In this document: piece by piece, positions 42,977-53,182 of the stretch
How the letters are laid out: every line of letters begins with the position of its first letter
Numbering within the stretch: the first letter of the stretch is position 1
Assembly (NCBI RefSeq): GCF_900095745.1
Contig: NZ_FMIR01000019.1
Span: forward strand, 620,001 to 684,000
DNA length: 64,000 nt
Origin: Microbacterium oxydans
GTDB taxonomy: Bacteria > Actinomycetota > Actinomycetes > Actinomycetales > Microbacteriaceae
Direction of reading: 5' to 3'
The notes under the pieces: model-generated
The model's database searches: none
The model's input: the letters and a program-made list of their open reading frames with translations, nothing else
What the model was told of the DNA's origin: nothing
Made by a program: the position numbers and the translations under genes

Positions 42977-44485
42977 TCACCAGGTCACCAGCGCGGGAGC
43001 GACGACGTTGTTGGAGCCCTGATTCAAGGTGGGCGTCGTGTTGCTCTTGAACATGTTGGTCGCGGCGATCGCGACCCGGTTCGCGGTCGGCGCCAACCAG
43101 ATCGCCGTGTCGAAGAAGGCGAGGATGTTGTTGGAGATGAGGATCGAATCCTCCGACGCGCCTCCGGCGATCAGGATGCCGTTCTTCGCCGCGGTCGTGC
43201 TCCCCGCGTACTCGATGATGTTGTCGGCGATCATGCTGAGGTGCCCCACCCCGGAGCCGCCGCCGTTGGACACGCTCACGGCGAGGAACGCCACGGACGC
43301 ACCGCCGGCGGGAAGGCCGTAGATCAGGTTGCCCGTGAAGAGGATGTTCCCGTAGTTGCTCGTCGAGATCGCGCCCTTCGTGCAGTTGAAGTGGGACTGC
43401 GAGACCTTGATCCACAGCGACTGGTCGGTCGGGGCCGCATTCGCCGTGACCCCGTAGGCGCAGGCCACCGCCGCGCACTTGTCCAGATGCACGCCCTCGA
43501 GACGACGGTCCGCCGTCCCGTCGACGAGGAATGCCGTGTTCATGAAGTACACGTTGATCTCCGAGAGATAGATCTCCACGGGAATCGATCCACCGGACAG
43601 CAGCACGCCGACGGTATCGCTCCCGCCCCCGCTGCGACGCCCCTGGATGCGAGAGCCGCGGAACCGCAGGGCACTCGCATCCACCAGATGGAAGGCGACC
43701 TTCGGACCCGTGGTGTCGCTGACACCGACGACTTCGACGTTCTCGATGATCGACGTCTGCGCCGTGGCCCCGCTGACGCGTGCGAACCGCGCGGTGACCG
43801 CGGTGATCGTCTCTGCGGAATCGCAGAGGACGGCGAAGTCACGCAGGACGAGATGCCCGTTGTCCCACTCCGAGCTGACTCCGAGGTCGAAGTCGAATCG
43901 ACCCGAGGCGGAGAGACGGAACCGTGTCTGGACCTGGCCGGCCCCCTGGATGAAGAGCCGTCGGGAGGTCCCGACCGCCGGCACCGTCACGGTGCTCGTG
44001 ATGCGGATGGTGCCGGCGGGCGCCATGAGCACCGCACCGGCGCGTACGGCGGCGTTGACCGCGCTCTGGAATGCCGCGGTGTCGTCGGCGGTGCCATCCG
44101 CCTTCACCCCGAACCACCGCGCACTCATCCGGTCGTCGCCGTCCATCTGACGCCGCCACACACCTGTCGTGGACGCCGTCGACGCAAGCCGTGTCCCTCC
44201 GTCGGCACTGCTCGCCGCAGCCGCCGCGTCCCAGACGAACACCCCCTCGCCACCGTCTCCGATCGCCGCCCTTCCGAGCACCACCACCGGCTCCATGGGT
44301 GCGGTGATCGGAAGCGCCGCGAGCGCCGCGAAAGACCCGATCGATGTCAGAGTGGTCGCTGCATGGGCTGCGGCGCCCCCGGTCCCAAGTGCGAGCGCAG
44401 AGGCTGCACCGCCGACGACGACTCCCAGTGCGGCCCGCCGAGCAATACCTGGCGACGTCGCCGTCGCTCGATCATCGTTTCTCAT
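42977..44485 (-). CDS. Tat-exported right-handed beta-helix protein (pectate lyase superfamily-like)
   Basis: The 502-residue protein has a Tat-like signal (ARRAALGVVVGGAASALA) and then the Pectate_lyase_3 opening WFGVKADGTADDTAAFQSAVNA. Parallel beta-helix repeats follow (LVLRDFAVLCDS, IIENVEVVGVSD, HLSMIADNIIEYAG, ILISNNILAFFD). Such folds bind or cleave polygalacturonate or rhamnogalacturonan, although catalytic residues cannot be assigned. ATG 44485 follows AAAGGAGTTGCA. It resembles phage tailspikes too, but operon context favours a glycan-degradation role. Confidence 0.78.
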   Translation of the reverse strand: MRNDDRATATSPGIARRAALGVVVGGAASALALGTGGAAAHAATTLTSIGSFAALAALPITAPMEPVVVLGRAAIGDGGEGVFVWDAAAAASSADGGTRLASTASTTGVWRRQMDGDDRMSARWFGVKADGTADDTAAFQSAVNAAVRAGAVLMAPAGTIRITSTVTVPAVGTSRRLFIQGAGQVQTRFRLSASGRFDFDLGVSSEWDNGHLVLRDFAVLCDSAETITAVTARFARVSGATAQTSIIENVEVVGVSDTTGPKVAFHLVDASALRFRGSRIQGRRSGGGSDTVGVLLSGGSIPVEIYLSEINVYFMNTAFLVDGTADRRLEGVHLDKCAAVACAYGVTANAAPTDQSLWIKVSQSHFNCTKGAISTSNYGNILFTGNLIYGLPAGGASVAFLAVSVSNGGGSGVGHLSMIADNIIEYAGSTTAAKNGILIAGGASEDSILISNNILAFFDTAIWLAPTANRVAIAATNMFKSNTTPTLNQGSNNVVAPALVTW

Positions 44486-44558
44486 TGCAACTCCTTTGTT
44501 GTGAGAGTGAGCGACTCGGTCGAGCCGCTCGACGGCGCAGGGAGAACCAGCGCCGGAG

Positions 44559-45695
44559 TCAGATCAGGACGTCGAGATCGACGCCATCCGCCATCGCGCG
44601 GTACCCCTTCGAGTTCGGATGCGTGCCGTCCGCGTCCAGGTCGGGGCGCAGGCTCCCCGGCTCCTGCGGGTCATCGAGCGCAGGAACGAAATCGATCACG
44701 CCGTCGTAGACCGATTGCCGGTGGATCCAGGCATTGGCGCGCTCGCGTTCGCGTTCCATCGGCGCGGCCCAGCCGTAGCCGCCGCCTCGAGGGACGATGG
44801 TCGCGATCAGCGCGCGCATCCCGCGGACGTGGATGCGCTCCGCAATCCGTTCCCACTCCGCGATCAGGGCGTCGGCCGTTCCGCCGAGGTAGAGATCGTT
44901 CGAACCCGCCGCGATGATCACGGCCCGGATCCCGGACAGACTCAGGGCATCGCGTTCCAACCGGGAGACGACGTTGGGCCCGACCTCGCTGTTGCCGAAG
45001 CCGGCCACCGTGTTGCCCCCGATCCCCGCGTTCACGATGCCGAGCCGTCGGGGATCGGCCGCGTCGAGCGCTAGTGTCCGCTCCGACAACAGATCGGTCC
45101 AGCGAGTGTCCGTGCCGAAGTCCGCCCCGGCGCCGTCCGTGATCGAGTCACCGATCGCGACGATGGACCCGGCGCCCGAGGTGCGCACATCGATCGCATC
45201 CACCCACGCCGACCCCGTCGTCCACGGCCGGAAGGCCGCGCCCGCCGACTCGGCCGTGAGATCACCGACCGCACCCATCGTCGTCCAGGAGAAGCGGTTC
45301 CCCCACGGATGGGCGGAGACCTCCGTCGGGGCACTCACGAGGATCGAGATCACGACCTCGCCGCGCGTCGGCACCTCCAGTGCTGCGGGATCGCTCCACA
45401 CGGCGTCGCCCGGGTGCACGAGCACACCGGCGGCGCCGCGGAAACGCAGCGCGACGGGCTCTCCCGCGATGTCCGGGAGGGTGGATCCGGGGAGTCCGAT
45501 CGAGACGGCATCGACCCGCAGCGGCGCGTAGGAGTAGGGGTTCGAGATGCGGATGCGGACGGCATCGCCACCCCAGGCCATCCGCATCGTCTGCCGGATC
45601 GTCGCGTCGGGGCCGGCGAAAGTGCCTCCGGCTCCGCTGAGAGACGCCGTCCAGCCGGTGACCCATCGCAGCTCACCTCCGTCATGCATCGACAC
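44559..45695 (-). CDS. SGNH/GDSL-type esterase
   Basis: The 378-residue protein has a beta-rich N-terminal domain (to about 165) and an SGNH hydrolase domain: block I IVAIGDSITDGAG, block II with GIGGNTVAGFG, block III AAGSNDLYLGG and the catalytic DGTHPNSKGY. This two-domain layout is seen in acetyl-xylan and rhamnogalacturonan acetylesterases. No signal peptide is visible, so it would deacetylate imported oligosaccharides. GTG 45695 has GGAGGTG 8 nt upstream, inside the rhamnosidase gene, and the genes overlap by 14 bp. Confidence 0.88.
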   Translation of the reverse strand: MSMHDGGELRWVTGWTASLSGAGGTFAGPDATIRQTMRMAWGGDAVRIRISNPYSYAPLRVDAVSIGLPGSTLPDIAGEPVALRFRGAAGVLVHPGDAVWSDPAALEVPTRGEVVISILVSAPTEVSAHPWGNRFSWTTMGAVGDLTAESAGAAFRPWTTGSAWVDAIDVRTSGAGSIVAIGDSITDGAGADFGTDTRWTDLLSERTLALDAADPRRLGIVNAGIGGNTVAGFGNSEVGPNVVSRLERDALSLSGIRAVIIAAGSNDLYLGGTADALIAEWERIAERIHVRGMRALIATIVPRGGGYGWAAPMERERERANAWIHRQSVYDGVIDFVPALDDPQEPGSLRPDLDADGTHPNSKGYRAMADGVDLDVLI

Positions 45696-48324
45696 GGGTC
45701 CGCACCTCCCCTCGGAACGAGTACTGCCCTGAGCCGAGTACGAATGCCGTTCCCCCCTCCGCCGCGACCACGTCGGAGACCCCGGGCGCGTCCTCCAGCA
45801 CGACGCCGTGTTCCACGATCGCGATCGCGGGCAGGACGACTTCGGCGGTCACGTTGGCGGGTACCCGGATGTCGCATTCGAACGCATCGGTCGTCAGCCG
45901 CCATTGCACGGTGATGAGGCCCCGCACGGATCGGAACTCGGCTGACGCGTTCGTCACCCCTTCACCCGGCTGGGGGGCGATGCGCACCCGCGCGAAACCG
46001 GGCGCGGCCGGCGCGATTCCACCCACCACCCGGAACAGCCAGTCGGTCACCGAGCCGAAGGCGTAGTGGTTGAAGGAGTTCATCAGCGGATCCTGGTAGC
46101 CGGACTCACTCCACCCGTCCCACCGCTCCCAGATGGTCGTGGCGCCGTGAGCGATCTCGTGACCCCACGACGGATAGTCCTCGTTCAGCATCAGCCGGTA
46201 GGCGAGGTCGGAACGCCCGATCGCGCTCAGCGTCGGCAGCAGGTGGGCGATCGACAGGAATCCGGTCGTCAGATGCCCGCGGCTCTCGACGTCGGCGGCC
46301 AGTGCTTCGGCGGCGATCGCGCGCTGATCGGGCAGCAGGAGGTCGAAGGCGAGCGCGAGCACGTACGCCGCCTGGCTACCGGCGGGCATCGTGCCGTCGG
46401 GCGCGACGAAGGCCGCGCGGAAGGCCGCCGCCGCGCGCACGCTGAGTTCCTCGTACCTGCGGGCATCGTCGTGCCGGTCGAGAACGCGGGCCGATCTGGC
46501 CATGAGCTGCACGGCCAGGTTGAAGTACGCCGTCGCTGTGAGGTCTTTCGGCGTTTCGACCGGAGCGAGCCAGTCGCCGTAGTCCGTGTTGCGGTTCGTT
46601 CTCCAGACGAGATCGTTCAGGCGATGCTCCACGTAGGAGACCCAGCGGGCGCCCGCATCGTAGGCACGCGCGATGAGGGTCGCGTCGCCGTAGTACTCAT
46701 AGACCGCCCACGGGATGATCAGGACCGACTCGGCGTAGCCGGACGATCCGTCCCCCGTGTACGTGAGCCGCCCGAGCAGGCCCTTCGCGGGTGCGATGTC
46801 GGGAACGGCGCCGGAATCCGGCACGGCATCGAGGATGTCGTCCATCCATTTCGAGAAGAAGTTCTGTACGTCGGCGAGCCAGCATGCGGTCGATGCGAAG
46901 ACCTGGCCGTCCCCGGTCCAGCCGACCCTCTCATCGCGGGCGGGACAGTCCGTCGGCACGTCCATGAAGTTGCTGCGCATGCTCCAGCGCGTGTTCCGCA
47001 CGATCGTGTTCACCAGCGCGTTGTCGGTCACGAGTGTTCCCGTGTCATCGGTCGCCGATGACACGGCGACCCCGGTCACCGCATCGAGTTCCGGCGGCGT
47101 GGGCAGACCGGTGATCTCGACATAGCGGAAACCGTGCGAGGTGAAAGTCGGGGCGAACTCGTCGTCCGCGCCGCTCAGGATGAAGGTGTCGGCCGCGCGC
47201 GCTCCCCGGAGGTTCGCGAGGTACACGCCTCCTGCGTCATCCAGGACCTCCGCATGGCGCAGCCGGACGATCGTCCCCGGGGCGCCCCGCGTCCGAAGAC
47301 GGACGTGCCCTGCGAAGTTCTGCCCGAAGTCATAGACGAAGCTTCCCGCGGTGCTCTCGTGCCGCGACAACGCGGGCAGCTCGGCGATGGGGCGAGGGGC
47401 GTCGATGGGCGAGGGCACGAGCTTCCCCGTGGGCCCGCGGTCGATGTCGACGGTCCTCCACCCGTGCCCTGCGCTCCTCGTCCAGTCGCCGAGATCCCTG
47501 CGGGCATCGACGACCTCGCCCTGGATGAGATCCGCGGCCTGGATCGCGCCGAAGGATGCTTCCCAGGACTCATCCGTGACGATGACCTCCGTGTCTCCGC
47601 CCTCATAGTCCAGGACGAGCACGGCACGCCAGACGGGCCGCTTGCCCCAGAAATTCCTCCGGTGGAACGGTCCGACCCCACCGGCGTACCAGCCGTCCGC
47701 GACGACCGCACCGACGTAGACCGCTTCCTCCTCGTCGAAGAGTCGCGTCAGGTCGTAGGTGTGGAACGCCACGCGCGTGTCGTAGTCCGTCCATCCCGGA
47801 GCGAGGGAGCCGGGCGTGATGCGCTCGCCGCCGGCCCAGAGCTCGTAGATCCCGCCGGCTGTGGCGTGCATCCGGGCACGGACCACGCGCCCCCGCGGCG
47901 CGATGAGGCGGCGCAGATAGGGGACGGGACGATGATCGTCGTGCTGATGGTCGTCCCGACGCAGGGTGATCCACCGAGCGTCGGTCCACAGACCGCTCTC
48001 CGGGGATGTCTCGAAACGCGAATCGCCGGAGGCTGCCTCATCGGACGCGCCGTTGTGCCGCACCTCCACGCTCCATGCGTACGCGCGACCCGGCGCCAGC
48101 GCCTGCTCCGGCATCGACGAGTCCTGCGACATCGCGCCCTCGCGCATTCCCGAGTCCCAGACGAGGTCGTCCGACCTGTCGTCGCGGTACACCCGGATCC
48201 GGTAGGCGGTCTGCACGATTCCGCGCTCGGGAGAGACGAGCTGCCAGCTGAACACGGGAGCACCCTGAACGGCGAGCGCTTCGGCACGCCCTCCGACCCG
48301 CAGCTCCGAGACCTCGACCGTCAT
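45682..48324 (-). CDS. GH78 alpha-L-rhamnosidase (first copy)
   Basis: The 880-residue protein begins directly with a beta-sandwich (VSELRVGGRAEALAVQ). The Bac_rhamnosid modules follow: VYDFGQNFAGHVRLR, then the (alpha/alpha)6 barrel with the hallmark acidic motif DVPTDCPARDERVGWTGDGQVFA. ERWDGWSESGYQDPLMNSFNHYAFGSV contributes the later Glu. It releases terminal L-rhamnose by inversion. There is no signal peptide, so it works in the cytosol on imported oligosaccharides. It overlaps the second copy by 4 bp. Confidence 0.93.
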   Translation of the reverse strand: MTVEVSELRVGGRAEALAVQGAPVFSWQLVSPERGIVQTAYRIRVYRDDRSDDLVWDSGMREGAMSQDSSMPEQALAPGRAYAWSVEVRHNGASDEAASGDSRFETSPESGLWTDARWITLRRDDHQHDDHRPVPYLRRLIAPRGRVVRARMHATAGGIYELWAGGERITPGSLAPGWTDYDTRVAFHTYDLTRLFDEEEAVYVGAVVADGWYAGGVGPFHRRNFWGKRPVWRAVLVLDYEGGDTEVIVTDESWEASFGAIQAADLIQGEVVDARRDLGDWTRSAGHGWRTVDIDRGPTGKLVPSPIDAPRPIAELPALSRHESTAGSFVYDFGQNFAGHVRLRTRGAPGTIVRLRHAEVLDDAGGVYLANLRGARAADTFILSGADDEFAPTFTSHGFRYVEITGLPTPPELDAVTGVAVSSATDDTGTLVTDNALVNTIVRNTRWSMRSNFMDVPTDCPARDERVGWTGDGQVFASTACWLADVQNFFSKWMDDILDAVPDSGAVPDIAPAKGLLGRLTYTGDGSSGYAESVLIIPWAVYEYYGDATLIARAYDAGARWVSYVEHRLNDLVWRTNRNTDYGDWLAPVETPKDLTATAYFNLAVQLMARSARVLDRHDDARRYEELSVRAAAAFRAAFVAPDGTMPAGSQAAYVLALAFDLLLPDQRAIAAEALAADVESRGHLTTGFLSIAHLLPTLSAIGRSDLAYRLMLNEDYPSWGHEIAHGATTIWERWDGWSESGYQDPLMNSFNHYAFGSVTDWLFRVVGGIAPAAPGFARVRIAPQPGEGVTNASAEFRSVRGLITVQWRLTTDAFECDIRVPANVTAEVVLPAIAIVEHGVVLEDAPGVSDVVAAEGGTAFVLGSGQYSFRGEVRTRVDA

Positions 48325-50924
48325 CGCACTCCTCCGAACTCGAACTCGTAGTGTCCACTTCCGACGACGACCTGCACGGCCTCGTCGGTGTGCTCCGCGG
48401 AGAGCACGCCGTCCTCGCCCTCCCGCACCGTCACAGAGGCGGCGGGGATCTCGATCACGGCTTTCACGTTGGCCGGGATATCGACCGCGAGGCGCAGTTC
48501 GTCGCCCTGGCGGCTCCACTCGCAGCCGATCCGACCGGGCGGTGCCTCGAAGGCGAAGCGGGAGCCACGAATCGGTCCGGAGACGTACGGAGCGATCCGC
48601 AGCTCGGAGAAACCCGGGGCGAGAGAGGTGACGCCGCCGACGACCCTGTACACGCCGTCGAACCCGGAGCTCAGCGCGAAGTGGTTGAACGAGTTCATGG
48701 CGGGATCGATCAGGTGCCCGGCCTCATCCCACGCGGTCCAGTGCTCACCGATCGTCGTCATTCCTCGCACGACCTGGTTCGCGAGTGACGGTGACTCCCG
48801 GCGGAGCAGCGTGCTGAGCACGAGATCAGGGCGTCCACTGTCGATGAGCACCGGATAGATCCATCGGATGCCCAGGAAGCCGGTGGTGATGTGACCACGA
48901 GCCTCGACGTCTGCCACGAGATCGGCGCGGGCCTGAGCTCGATCCTCCGGACGCAGCAGGTCGAACGCGAGCGCGAGAGCGAGCGCCGTCTGCGTGGCGT
49001 CCTTGATGCGCCCGTCGGCGTCCACGAACTCTGCGCGGAATGCCTCCGCCACGGCGTCCGCGAGCGCGGCGTGCGCGTCGGCTTCCTCGGTCAGCCCGAT
49101 CACGCGCGCGACGTCGGCGGTCACTCGAGCTGCGTACCCCCAGTACGCCGTCGCGGTGAGCGCCTTGTCGGTCGGGACGGTGGCCAGCCAGTCTCCGTAG
49201 TCGGTGTTGCGGCGATGCCGCCAGACGTGGTCGGGGTTGACCGTGCCGATGTACCGCAGCCAGCGGGTCATCCCCGCGTAGTGACGCTGCAGCACTCCAG
49301 GATCGCCGTAATGCCGGTACAGATCCCACGGCAGGAACACGCCGGCATCGCCGTAGCCCGCCGCACCCTCTTCGGCGAAGTCGACCAGGGCGCCGGGAGC
49401 GATGTCGGCGAAAGCACCGTTGGGCTTCTGCGCATCGGCGATGTCGTCGAGCCACTTCGTGAGGAAGGCCTCGACGTCGCCGTTGTACATCGCCACGGGG
49501 GCGAACATCTGCGCGTCACCGGCCCATCCCAGGCGCTCGTCGCGGTTGGGGCAATCCGTGGGGACCTCGATGAAGTTGCTCAACATGCCCCATTCCAGGT
49601 TGCGCTGAATACGGTCGAGCATCTCGTCGTCGGTACGCAGCTCGAGGGAGATCCCGTCGAGGCTCGACACGGCGACGGCCGTGGCATCCTCGATCGAGAG
49701 CTCCTGCAACGCACCGTCCACTTCGACGAATCGGAAGCCGTGGTAGGTGAAGATCGGGTCGAGCAGCTCTTCTCCCCCACCCGCGAGCACGATCTCGTCC
49801 GTCGCCGCCGCGCCGCGGAGGTTGTCGAGATAGAGCGCGCCGTCCTCGTCGAGGATCTCCGCGTGACGAAGCCGGACGATGGTGCCGCGCTCCCCGCGCA
49901 GTCTCAGTCGCACGCGACCCGCCAGGTTCTGCCCGAAGTCCAGGATCGGCGACCCCGTCGGACTGCGCAGCACCGCGACGGCGGGGACCTCTCGGACGAT
50001 GCGGGCCACCGGGATGCGCGCGGGGACGAGATCTCCTGCCGGCCCCGCCTCGACCTGCACCGGATCCCACCCGCCGAATGCCGCCGACCAATCTCCCAGG
50101 GAGATCCTGTTGTCCTGCCGGTAGCCGTGCAGCAGCTCCGCCATGCGGATCGGACCCGTCGTGCACTCCCAGTCGGAGCCGGTGACCTCGTGCTGCACGG
50201 AACCGTCGGCGTACTCGATGATCACCACGGCCCGCAGCAGCGGGTACTCGCCCCAGACCGCTCGCTTGCCGAACGGACCGACATACCCGCTGAACCAGCC
50301 TTCGCCGAGCATCGCTCCGAGGACGCTCGTGCCCGGTGAGAGCGCGGCGGTGATGTCGTGGCCGTGGAAGGGCACGCGGACCCGGTAGTCGGTCCACCCC
50401 GGCCCGAAATCGCCGGCGGAGATGCGGGTTCCGTTGCACCAGAGGTCGAACAGACCGCCGGCCGTGACATAGGCCCTGGCGCGCACGACACCGTCGCGCA
50501 CGGTGAAGGCGCCGCGCACGTACGGCGCCGGGTGGTTGTCGTGCGGTGTCATGACCTGACGATGCCTGCCGACCCATCGTGCACGATCCCACAGCAGCGA
50601 TGACGGACCCGTCTCGAAGGCGCTCTCCGACTCTGCGGCGGTGCCGTCGCTCAGTCGCACGGCGACCCGCCACGTGAACCTCGACCCCGAAGGCAGAGTG
50701 CGTCCCTCGTACGGGATCCCGTGGCTCCGGGCGCTCTCCACCCACCCGGAGTCCCAGAGCTCGGCATCCTCACCCCGAGCTGTGGTGACGACGATCCGGT
50801 ACGCGAGCTGAGTGACCGCGCGACGGGTGGATTCGATGCGCCAGGAGAGTACCGGCCGGGGGTCCGGGATCGCGAGCGGCTCCGCCCGTCCGCAGACCTG
50901 CAGATCGATCAGTGCGGCGCTCAT
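48321..50924 (-). CDS. GH78 alpha-L-rhamnosidase (second copy)
   Basis: The 867-residue cytosolic protein is a diverged paralogue of its neighbour, with the same module order: ILDFGQNLAGRVRLRLRG, then EVPTDCPNRDERLGWAGDAQMFAP split over the acidic active-site segment, then GEHWTAWDEAGHL and NSFNHFALSSG. Identity to the first copy looks moderate, so the two probably differ in linkage or aglycone preference. Its ATG overlaps the aldolase stop, and its stop overlaps the next ATG, both as ATGA. Length is typical for GH78. Confidence 0.93.
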   Translation of the reverse strand: MSAALIDLQVCGRAEPLAIPDPRPVLSWRIESTRRAVTQLAYRIVVTTARGEDAELWDSGWVESARSHGIPYEGRTLPSGSRFTWRVAVRLSDGTAAESESAFETGPSSLLWDRARWVGRHRQVMTPHDNHPAPYVRGAFTVRDGVVRARAYVTAGGLFDLWCNGTRISAGDFGPGWTDYRVRVPFHGHDITAALSPGTSVLGAMLGEGWFSGYVGPFGKRAVWGEYPLLRAVVIIEYADGSVQHEVTGSDWECTTGPIRMAELLHGYRQDNRISLGDWSAAFGGWDPVQVEAGPAGDLVPARIPVARIVREVPAVAVLRSPTGSPILDFGQNLAGRVRLRLRGERGTIVRLRHAEILDEDGALYLDNLRGAAATDEIVLAGGGEELLDPIFTYHGFRFVEVDGALQELSIEDATAVAVSSLDGISLELRTDDEMLDRIQRNLEWGMLSNFIEVPTDCPNRDERLGWAGDAQMFAPVAMYNGDVEAFLTKWLDDIADAQKPNGAFADIAPGALVDFAEEGAAGYGDAGVFLPWDLYRHYGDPGVLQRHYAGMTRWLRYIGTVNPDHVWRHRRNTDYGDWLATVPTDKALTATAYWGYAARVTADVARVIGLTEEADAHAALADAVAEAFRAEFVDADGRIKDATQTALALALAFDLLRPEDRAQARADLVADVEARGHITTGFLGIRWIYPVLIDSGRPDLVLSTLLRRESPSLANQVVRGMTTIGEHWTAWDEAGHLIDPAMNSFNHFALSSGFDGVYRVVGGVTSLAPGFSELRIAPYVSGPIRGSRFAFEAPPGRIGCEWSRQGDELRLAVDIPANVKAVIEIPAASVTVREGEDGVLSAEHTDEAVQVVVGSGHYEFEFGGVR

Positions 50925-51721
50925 GAGGCCGTTCCCTCCTGCAGCTGAGCTGCCTCCGCGGTCGCCGACAGCGCCGCTCGCCTGTCGGCGAAATCGGATC
51001 GTGCGAAGTAGTGTCGCGTCGCGTCTTCGCCCAGGCCACGGATCCCCCCGGCCTGCAGGGCCCCCAACCGGACCCTCGCGCTCTTCACCGCCATCGCCGA
51101 GATCGCATCCGCTCCCTCGACCGACTGCGAGATCGCGACGATCCCGTGGTTGCCGAGCAGCACCAGCGAGGGGACCTCGCCCCATTCATCGAGGTGCTCG
51201 CGCAGACGGCGTGCGAACAGTCGCCCGAGGGGAAGACCGGGTTCGGCGTACGGCACATGAAGCGAGCGCCCCAGGACCATCAGCTCGTCCGAGTAGACCG
51301 GCTCCGCGAAGGCGCTCTCCGAACGGACGCTCGCCAGCAGCGCCAGGACCGGCGTCGGATGAGTGTGCGCGACGAACCGCACCGACGACACCATCCGCAC
51401 GGCGACGTGCACCATCGTCTCGATCGACGCCCGAACCGTCGATCCCCCGCCGTCCTCCTCCAGCGCACGGGTCAGCTGCTCCTGATCGCCGGACGGGTCA
51501 TCGATGAGATCGGCGAGTGCCGCCAGGTCGACGGCGGCGAATGACGAGTGGTCGGCGTCTCGCATGGACGCCCCCGACGCCTTCACGACGATCTCGTCGC
51601 CGACGAGTTCGCTGGTGTTCCCCTCCGCCAGGATCACCAGATCACGCTCGGGAGCGCCGAGACGTCGGGTGAGATCGAGCAGCTCATCGCTGACGAGGTC
51701 GGGGGCGTATCTGGTGCTCAC
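50921..51721 (-). CDS. class II aldolase/adducin family protein, probable rhamnulose-1-phosphate-type aldolase
   Basis: The 266-residue protein has the class II aldolase Zn ligands in FVAHTHPTPVLALLA and the later LLGNHGIVAIS, and the phosphate-binding AEGNTSELVGDEIVVKASG. Family members cleave L-rhamnulose 1-phosphate or L-fuculose 1-phosphate to dihydroxyacetone phosphate and L-lactaldehyde. Its place beside the kinase suggests the rhamnulose role, but the sequence alone does not prove it. GTG 51721 follows GAAGGAAC. It overlaps the second rhamnosidase gene by 4 bp. Confidence 0.8.
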   Translation of the reverse strand: MSTRYAPDLVSDELLDLTRRLGAPERDLVILAEGNTSELVGDEIVVKASGASMRDADHSSFAAVDLAALADLIDDPSGDQEQLTRALEEDGGGSTVRASIETMVHVAVRMVSSVRFVAHTHPTPVLALLASVRSESAFAEPVYSDELMVLGRSLHVPYAEPGLPLGRLFARRLREHLDEWGEVPSLVLLGNHGIVAISQSVEGADAISAMAVKSARVRLGALQAGGIRGLGEDATRHYFARSDFADRRAALSATAEAAQLQEGTAS

Positions 51722-51753
51722 GGAGTTCCTTCGGTCGGGTGTACGGCAACGGT

Positions 51754-53166
51754 TCACGGGAGATGGAGGGTCGGGGGGTGCGTGCGCCGCACGAGCGCGC
51801 GCATCTCCGGCACCGAGTCGTCGATGGCACCCGCGCTCATCGCCTGGACCAGCACATTGCCGATCGCAGTGGCCTCGGCCGGTCCGGCGAGGACGGGCAG
51901 TCCGGAGCGGTCTGCCAGGAGCCGGCAGAGCAGGTCGTTGCGCGCGCCCCCGCCGACGATATGGATCGCCTCGATCCGGCGGGATGCCAGCCGGGCGGTC
52001 GTCCACGCCGCCTCGGCGAAGGCGCTGGCCAGAGACTCCAGCAGGCATCGCGTCACCTCGGCCGGGCCTCGTGGAGAGCGGATCCCGCGGAGGCCACACC
52101 ACTCGCCGATCAGTGCCTCGACGTCGCCGCCGGCGCTGAAGAGCGGGTCGTCCAGATCCACGGTCGGGAGCCCCTCGGGCGCGGCCGAAGCCAGAGCCAC
52201 GAGTTCCTCCACCGAGAGCTCGGCCCCGGCCCGCCGCCAGCTCCGCTGCGCCTCGCTCAGCAGCCACAGCCCCATCGTGTTGCGGTAGACGAGGTATCCC
52301 CCGCCGACCGCGGCCTCATTGGTGATCCCCGCCCGCCGGGCGTCCTCGGAGATGACCGGCGTCGGGCTCTCCACGCCCACCAGGCCCCAGCTGCCGCAGG
52401 AGATGAATGCCGCCGACCCCTCGAGCGGAGTCGCGAGCACGGCGGAGGCGGTGTCGTGCGCGGCGACGGCGACCACATCAGGGCGGGCGCTGAGCCCTGC
52501 GGCATCCGCGACCCGACTCGTCACGCGTCCCACGACCGTCCCGGCCGACACCACCGGCGGCAGGAGCCGCGCAGAGACGGGGATCGCGGCGAGCGTAGCG
52601 GGATCCCACTCGCCGTCGAGGGCGAGCATGCCCGTCGTCGAGGCGATGGTCCGTTCCGCTGCGGGTGCGCCGCCGAGCCAGCCGGAGAACAGGGACGGGA
52701 TCGGAAGCACCACATCCGCGAGCGCGAGCATCTCCTGATCGGCGGCGAGCTGGTAGACGGTGTTGATGGCCATGAACTGCGTACCGGTCCGTGCGTATTG
52801 GTCCGCATGCGGCATCCGGCTGTGCACCGCATCCACCGCGCGTTCGTGCCGCGGATCCCGGTAGTGCGCGGGGGCGGAGAGCAGTCTGCCGTTCCGTTGG
52901 AGCCCGTAGTCGACGCCCCAGGAATCGACGCCGACGGAGCGGATGTCCGCCACCCGTCCCGCCACGCCCAGTCCATCCAGGATGCCCGCCCACAGCCCGA
53001 GCACGTTCCAGCGCAGCACACCGTCCGGCGCGGCCGGCCGATTGGGCATGCGGCAGACCTCGCGCAGCTCGAGGATCTCGGGCCCGACGCGGCCGAGCAT
53101 CACGCGACCGCTCGTCGCGCCGAGGTCGACGGCGACAACGTGCACGGGGGGATCCGTCGAGGACAT
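51754..53166 (-). CDS. FGGY-family carbohydrate kinase, rhamnulokinase-like
   Basis: The 470-residue kinase has the phosphate-1 loop VAVDLGATSGRVMLG, the RhaB-like SVGVDSWGVDYGL with the catalytic Asp, VVAVAAHDTASAVLATP and the adenosine motif HIVGGGARNDLLCRLLAD. The YRDPRHERA and FSGWLGG segments are close to rhamnulokinases. It phosphorylates the ketose made after glycan hydrolysis. It lies 32 bp upstream of the aldolase. No L-rhamnose isomerase (RhaA/RhaI) or mutarotase gene is in the operon; the upstream RpiB-like gene occupies that place. Confidence 0.88.
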   Translation of the reverse strand: MSSTDPPVHVVAVDLGATSGRVMLGRVGPEILELREVCRMPNRPAAPDGVLRWNVLGLWAGILDGLGVAGRVADIRSVGVDSWGVDYGLQRNGRLLSAPAHYRDPRHERAVDAVHSRMPHADQYARTGTQFMAINTVYQLAADQEMLALADVVLPIPSLFSGWLGGAPAAERTIASTTGMLALDGEWDPATLAAIPVSARLLPPVVSAGTVVGRVTSRVADAAGLSARPDVVAVAAHDTASAVLATPLEGSAAFISCGSWGLVGVESPTPVISEDARRAGITNEAAVGGGYLVYRNTMGLWLLSEAQRSWRRAGAELSVEELVALASAAPEGLPTVDLDDPLFSAGGDVEALIGEWCGLRGIRSPRGPAEVTRCLLESLASAFAEAAWTTARLASRRIEAIHIVGGGARNDLLCRLLADRSGLPVLAGPAEATAIGNVLVQAMSAGAIDDSVPEMRALVRRTHPPTLHLP

Positions 53167-53182
53167 GGGGCAACCTCGCTGA

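Noticed and set aside
42977..44485. phage tailspike or prophage remnant
   Set aside because: The beta-helix fold resembles tailspikes, but there is a Tat signal and no phage structural, integrase or lysis gene nearby; glycan operon context fits better.
45682..50924. recent tandem duplication of the rhamnosidase
   Set aside because: The two GH78 genes share motifs but diverge over most of their length, so the duplication, if any, is old.
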